Source: Antedon bifida
Lineage: Eukaryota > Echinodermata > Crinoidea > Comatulida > Antedonidae
Length of the DNA: 64,000 nt
Direction: 5' to 3'
Assembly: GCA_963402885.1 (NCBI GenBank)
Contig: OY727096.1
Coordinates: 17,341,820 to 17,405,819, forward strand
The translations under genes were made by a program, and so were the position numbers. This document shows positions 62,001 through 64,000 of this stretch, piece after piece (positions within the stretch are counted from its first letter, which is position 1; the number at the start of each line of letters is the position of its first letter). The notes beneath the pieces were generated by a model that was given only the letters and a program-made list of their open reading frames with translations, had not been told where the DNA came from and searched no databases.

Positions 62001-62240
62001 AAAAATAAGTTTGTTGAGATGTGTGGTAACAAAAACACCTTCATTGTCTTCAAAATTCACAATTGAATACTTACTTCACATCCTTCTTGATTCCAAGTAT
62101 CTCCAGTTCTGTAATAGCATGCCGATGTATACAAACCCATAAGAAACCTCAATACGGTTGGTTCTTCAGAGGCCGAGTAACTCATCGTTTCACCATTATT
62201 TCTCACACAAACTGATACACTTCCTGTCGAGTATATGTAT
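53035..62240 (-). CDS. Polycystin-1-family protein (gene B), 3' part, 5' exons beyond window
   Basis: A tandem paralogue of gene A. Exons in transcript order are 62075-62240, 61616-61921, 60960-61334, 60121-60870, 59566-59780, 59104-59281, 58437-58605, 57914-58033, 57223-57507, 56563-56885, 56193-56448, 53656-53919 and 53035-53180. They give 3,553 nt; the first exon starts in phase 2, leaving 1,183 complete residues and a TAG stop. In order they encode the GAIN/GPS end (YYRTGDTWNQEGCE, then QCFCLLIPP, lacking HL-T/S), TM1, PLAT (VHLRIWHDNSG, WFLSRVLIKDLQTNRSYYF), TM2-5, a TOP/polycystin region (YGGGGYIADLG, KWVDQHTRAVFIEF), S1-S6 with filter LLGKFDF, and a short coiled-coil C-terminus. Exon phases match gene A throughout. 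One gene A exon (25103-25458) is split here into two. The upstream ectodomain is not in the window. Confidence 0.92.
53287..53460 (-). mobile_element. 3' fragment of the same Penelope-like family
   Basis: Repeats the 3' end of the element at 39597-41345 (CTATTCTTATAAATCCAAAG, GATCTCAATGGAG, CACTAGCCCTTCATCAGTGC). About 175 bp, with the hammerhead-like core decayed. It lies in the last intron of gene B. Confidence 0.85.
54125..54195 (-). repeat. tRNA-like SINE head fragment
   Basis: The minus strand reads CCTGGTTAGTGGTATGATTC (box A-like) and then GTGGGTTCAAGTTC (box B-like), with no cloverleaf. Probably the head of a truncated SINE. Confidence 0.5.
54575..56090. mobile_element. ~1.5-kb non-coding element with 12-bp TIRs and end hairpins
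   Basis: Candidate ends are TTAGTTATCCGC at 54611-54622 and GCGGATAACTAA at 56073-56084, exact inverted repeats. A hairpin lies at each end: ACTCGTCA/TGACGAGT at 54593-54611 and GTTATCCGCT/AGCGGATAAC at 56056-56081. The interior has no useful ORF but four near-identical ATGACGTCA words (about 55031, 55206, 55383, 55896). It is probably a non-autonomous DNA transposon of unidentified class, in the intron between the last S5 and S6 exons of gene B. Confidence 0.55.
56946..57165 (+). repeat. tRNA-derived SINE
   Basis: The head reads GTGAGGTATGGCATAATGGT (box A) and ATCATGGGTCTGAGACTC (box B-like). The body follows to about 57165, with CCCCTGTACTGGGCT and GAGGTCTCCCAGTATCAAG. It lies antisense in a gene B intron. 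It differs from the other two SINE types in the window. Confidence 0.65.
58112..58257. mobile_element. Palindromic TA-flanked MITE, copy 7 of 7
   Basis: Begins AAGCTCTGTCTATACAGTAC (with CTATCAAACTAG next) and ends AAAGTGTAGACAGAGCTT. The middle has a short tandem duplication of GTGTCCATATAT. It lies in a gene B intron. Confidence 0.85.
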
Positions 62241-62282
62241 CTGTAGAAGTATATGTCAAGAAACATGCTGTAGTATGATATT

Positions 62283-64000
62283 CCATAGTGTGTGTCTCGT
62301 CACACAGTGAGTGTGATATGTGTAACATTCACCCTATCGCAACCTAACAATGTGGTATGACGTCCCACAATGAGTGCGATGTGTGTTACATTTACCCTAT
62401 CGCAACCTAACAATGTGGTATGACGTCCCACAATGAGTGCGATATGTGATACATTCACCCTATCTCAACCTAACAATGTGGTATGACATCCCACAATGAG
62501 TGCGATATGTGATACATTCACCCTATCTCAACCTAACAATGTGGTATGACGTCCCACAGTGAGTGCAAAATGTGATACATTCACCCTATCTCAACCTAAC
62601 AATGTGGTATGACATCCCACAATGAGTGCGATATGTGATACATTCACCCTATCTCAAAATAACAATGTGGCATGACGTCCCACAATGAGTGCGATATGTG
62701 ATACATTCACCCTATCTCAACCTAACAATGTGGTATGACGTCCCACAATGAGTACGATATGATACATTCACCCTATCTCAACCTACCAATGTGGTATGAC
62801 GTCCTGCAATAAGTGCGATATGATACATTCACCCTATCTCAACCTAACAATGTGGTATGACGTCCCACAATGAGTACGATATGATACATTCACCCTATCT
62901 CAACCTAACAATGTGGTATGACGTCCTGAAATAAGTGCGATATGATACATTCACCCTATCTCAACCTAACAATGTGGTATGACGTCCTGCAATAAGTGCG
63001 ATATGATACATTCACCCTATCTCAACCTAACAATGTGGTATGACGTCCTGCAATAAGTGCGATATGATACATTCACCCTATCTCAACCTAATAATGTGGT
63101 ATGACGTCCTGCAATAAGTGCGATATGATACATTCACCCTATCTCAACCTAACAATGTGGTATGACGTCCTGAAATAAGTGCGATATGATACATTCACCC
63201 TATCTCAACCTAACAATGTGGTATGACGTCCTGCAATAAGTGCGATATGATACATTCACCCTATCTCAACCTAACAATGTGGTATGACGTCCTGCAATAA
63301 GTGCGATATGATACATTCACCCTATCTCAACCTAACAATGTGGTATGACGTCCTGCAATAAGTGGGATATGATACATTCACCCTATCTCAACCTAACAAT
63401 GTGGTATGACGTCCTGCAATAAGTGCGATATGATACATTCACCCTATCTCAACCTAACAATGTGGTATGACGTCCCACAATGAGTGCGATACAGTATGTG
63501 TTACATTCACCCTATCTCAACCTAACAATGTGGTATGACGTCCCACAATGAGTGTGATACAGTATGTGTTACATTCACCCTATCTCAACCTAACAATGTG
63601 GTATGACGTCCCACAGTGAGTGCGATATGTAATACATTCACCCTATCTCAACCTAACAATGTGGTATGACGTCCCACAGTGAGTGCGATATGTGATACAT
63701 TCACCCTATCTCAACCTAACAATGTGGTATGACGTCCTGCAATAAGTGCGATAAAGTATGTGTTACATTCACCCTATCTCAACCTAACAATGTGGTATGA
63801 CATCCCACAATGAGTGCGATATGTGTTACATTCACCCTATCTCAACCTAACAATGTGGTATGACATCCCACAATGAGTGCGATATGTGTTACATTCACCC
63901 TATCTCAACCTAACAATGTGGTATGACGTCCCACAATGAGTGCGATATGTGTTACATTCACCCTATCTCAACCTAACAATGTGGTATGACGTCCCACAGT
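62283..64000. repeat. Satellite array, ~61-64 bp unit, runs off the window
   Basis: About 28 copies of a unit reading ACAATGTGGTATGACGTCC, then CACAATGAGTGCGATATGTG or TGCAATAAGTGCGATATG, then ATACATTCACCCTATCTCAA and CCTAA. Two variants occur in blocks: CCCACAATGAG units at about 62340-62750 and 63465-64000, and CCTGCAATAAG units mostly between. There is no coding capacity. It lies directly upstream of the first visible gene B exon, so it is probably in a gene B intron. Confidence 0.95.

Noticed and set aside
62283-64000. CRISPR-like array
   Set aside because: The whole ~61-64 bp unit repeats with no unique spacers, and the sequence is animal. It is a satellite.

Overview
The window is intron-rich, AT-rich animal DNA. 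Genes are split into many short exons with GT-AG introns, and the introns and gaps are full of SINEs, MITEs, LINE and Penelope-like remnants and a satellite. The gene content (two large polycystin-1-family genes with REJ-type ectodomains) and scattered TAGGCCTA-rich patches suggest a marine deuterostome, most likely an echinoderm. That assignment is inference; no species marker is visible.

Layout. (1) 48-9675, minus: a complete 12-exon eukaryotic elongation factor 2 kinase gene (715 aa), with a SINE, a minisatellite and MITEs in its introns. (2) 10643-10724, plus: a tRNA-Leu(TAG) gene. (3) 11721-14335, minus: a four-exon MFSD13A/TMEM180-like transporter with a LINE tail in one intron. (4) 14.6-16.8 kb: a TTAA-flanked MITE, a fossil BEL/Pao-like fragment, a long hairpin and a doubtful small ORF. 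(5) 17862-18325, plus: cytochrome c oxidase subunit 6B in two coding exons, followed by 2.5 kb of repeats. (6) 20795-51764, minus: polycystin gene A, read here as 48 coding exons summing to 12,687 nt (4,228 aa) with every exon phase consistent. (7) 53035-62240, minus: polycystin gene B, a tandem head-to-tail paralogue. Thirteen 3' exons are present and its 5' part lies beyond the right edge. (8) 62.28-64.0 kb: a ~61-64 bp satellite.

Polycystin gene A reads: signal peptide, a jelly-roll-like region, WSC, PKD domain, four F5/8 type C (discoidin) domains, a 1,012-codon exon of PKD/Ig-like repeats, REJ, GAIN/GPS, TM1, PLAT, and then ten further membrane segments with a TOP/polycystin domain and a PKD2-like pore. 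Both paralogues have lost the HL-T/S cleavage residues at the GPS and carry Lys where PKD2 has Asp in the pore filter. The remaining genes are ordinary housekeeping genes: translation control, respiration and a tRNA.

Exon joins were made by reading splice sites, phase and family homology by eye. No alignment, RNA evidence or database search was available.
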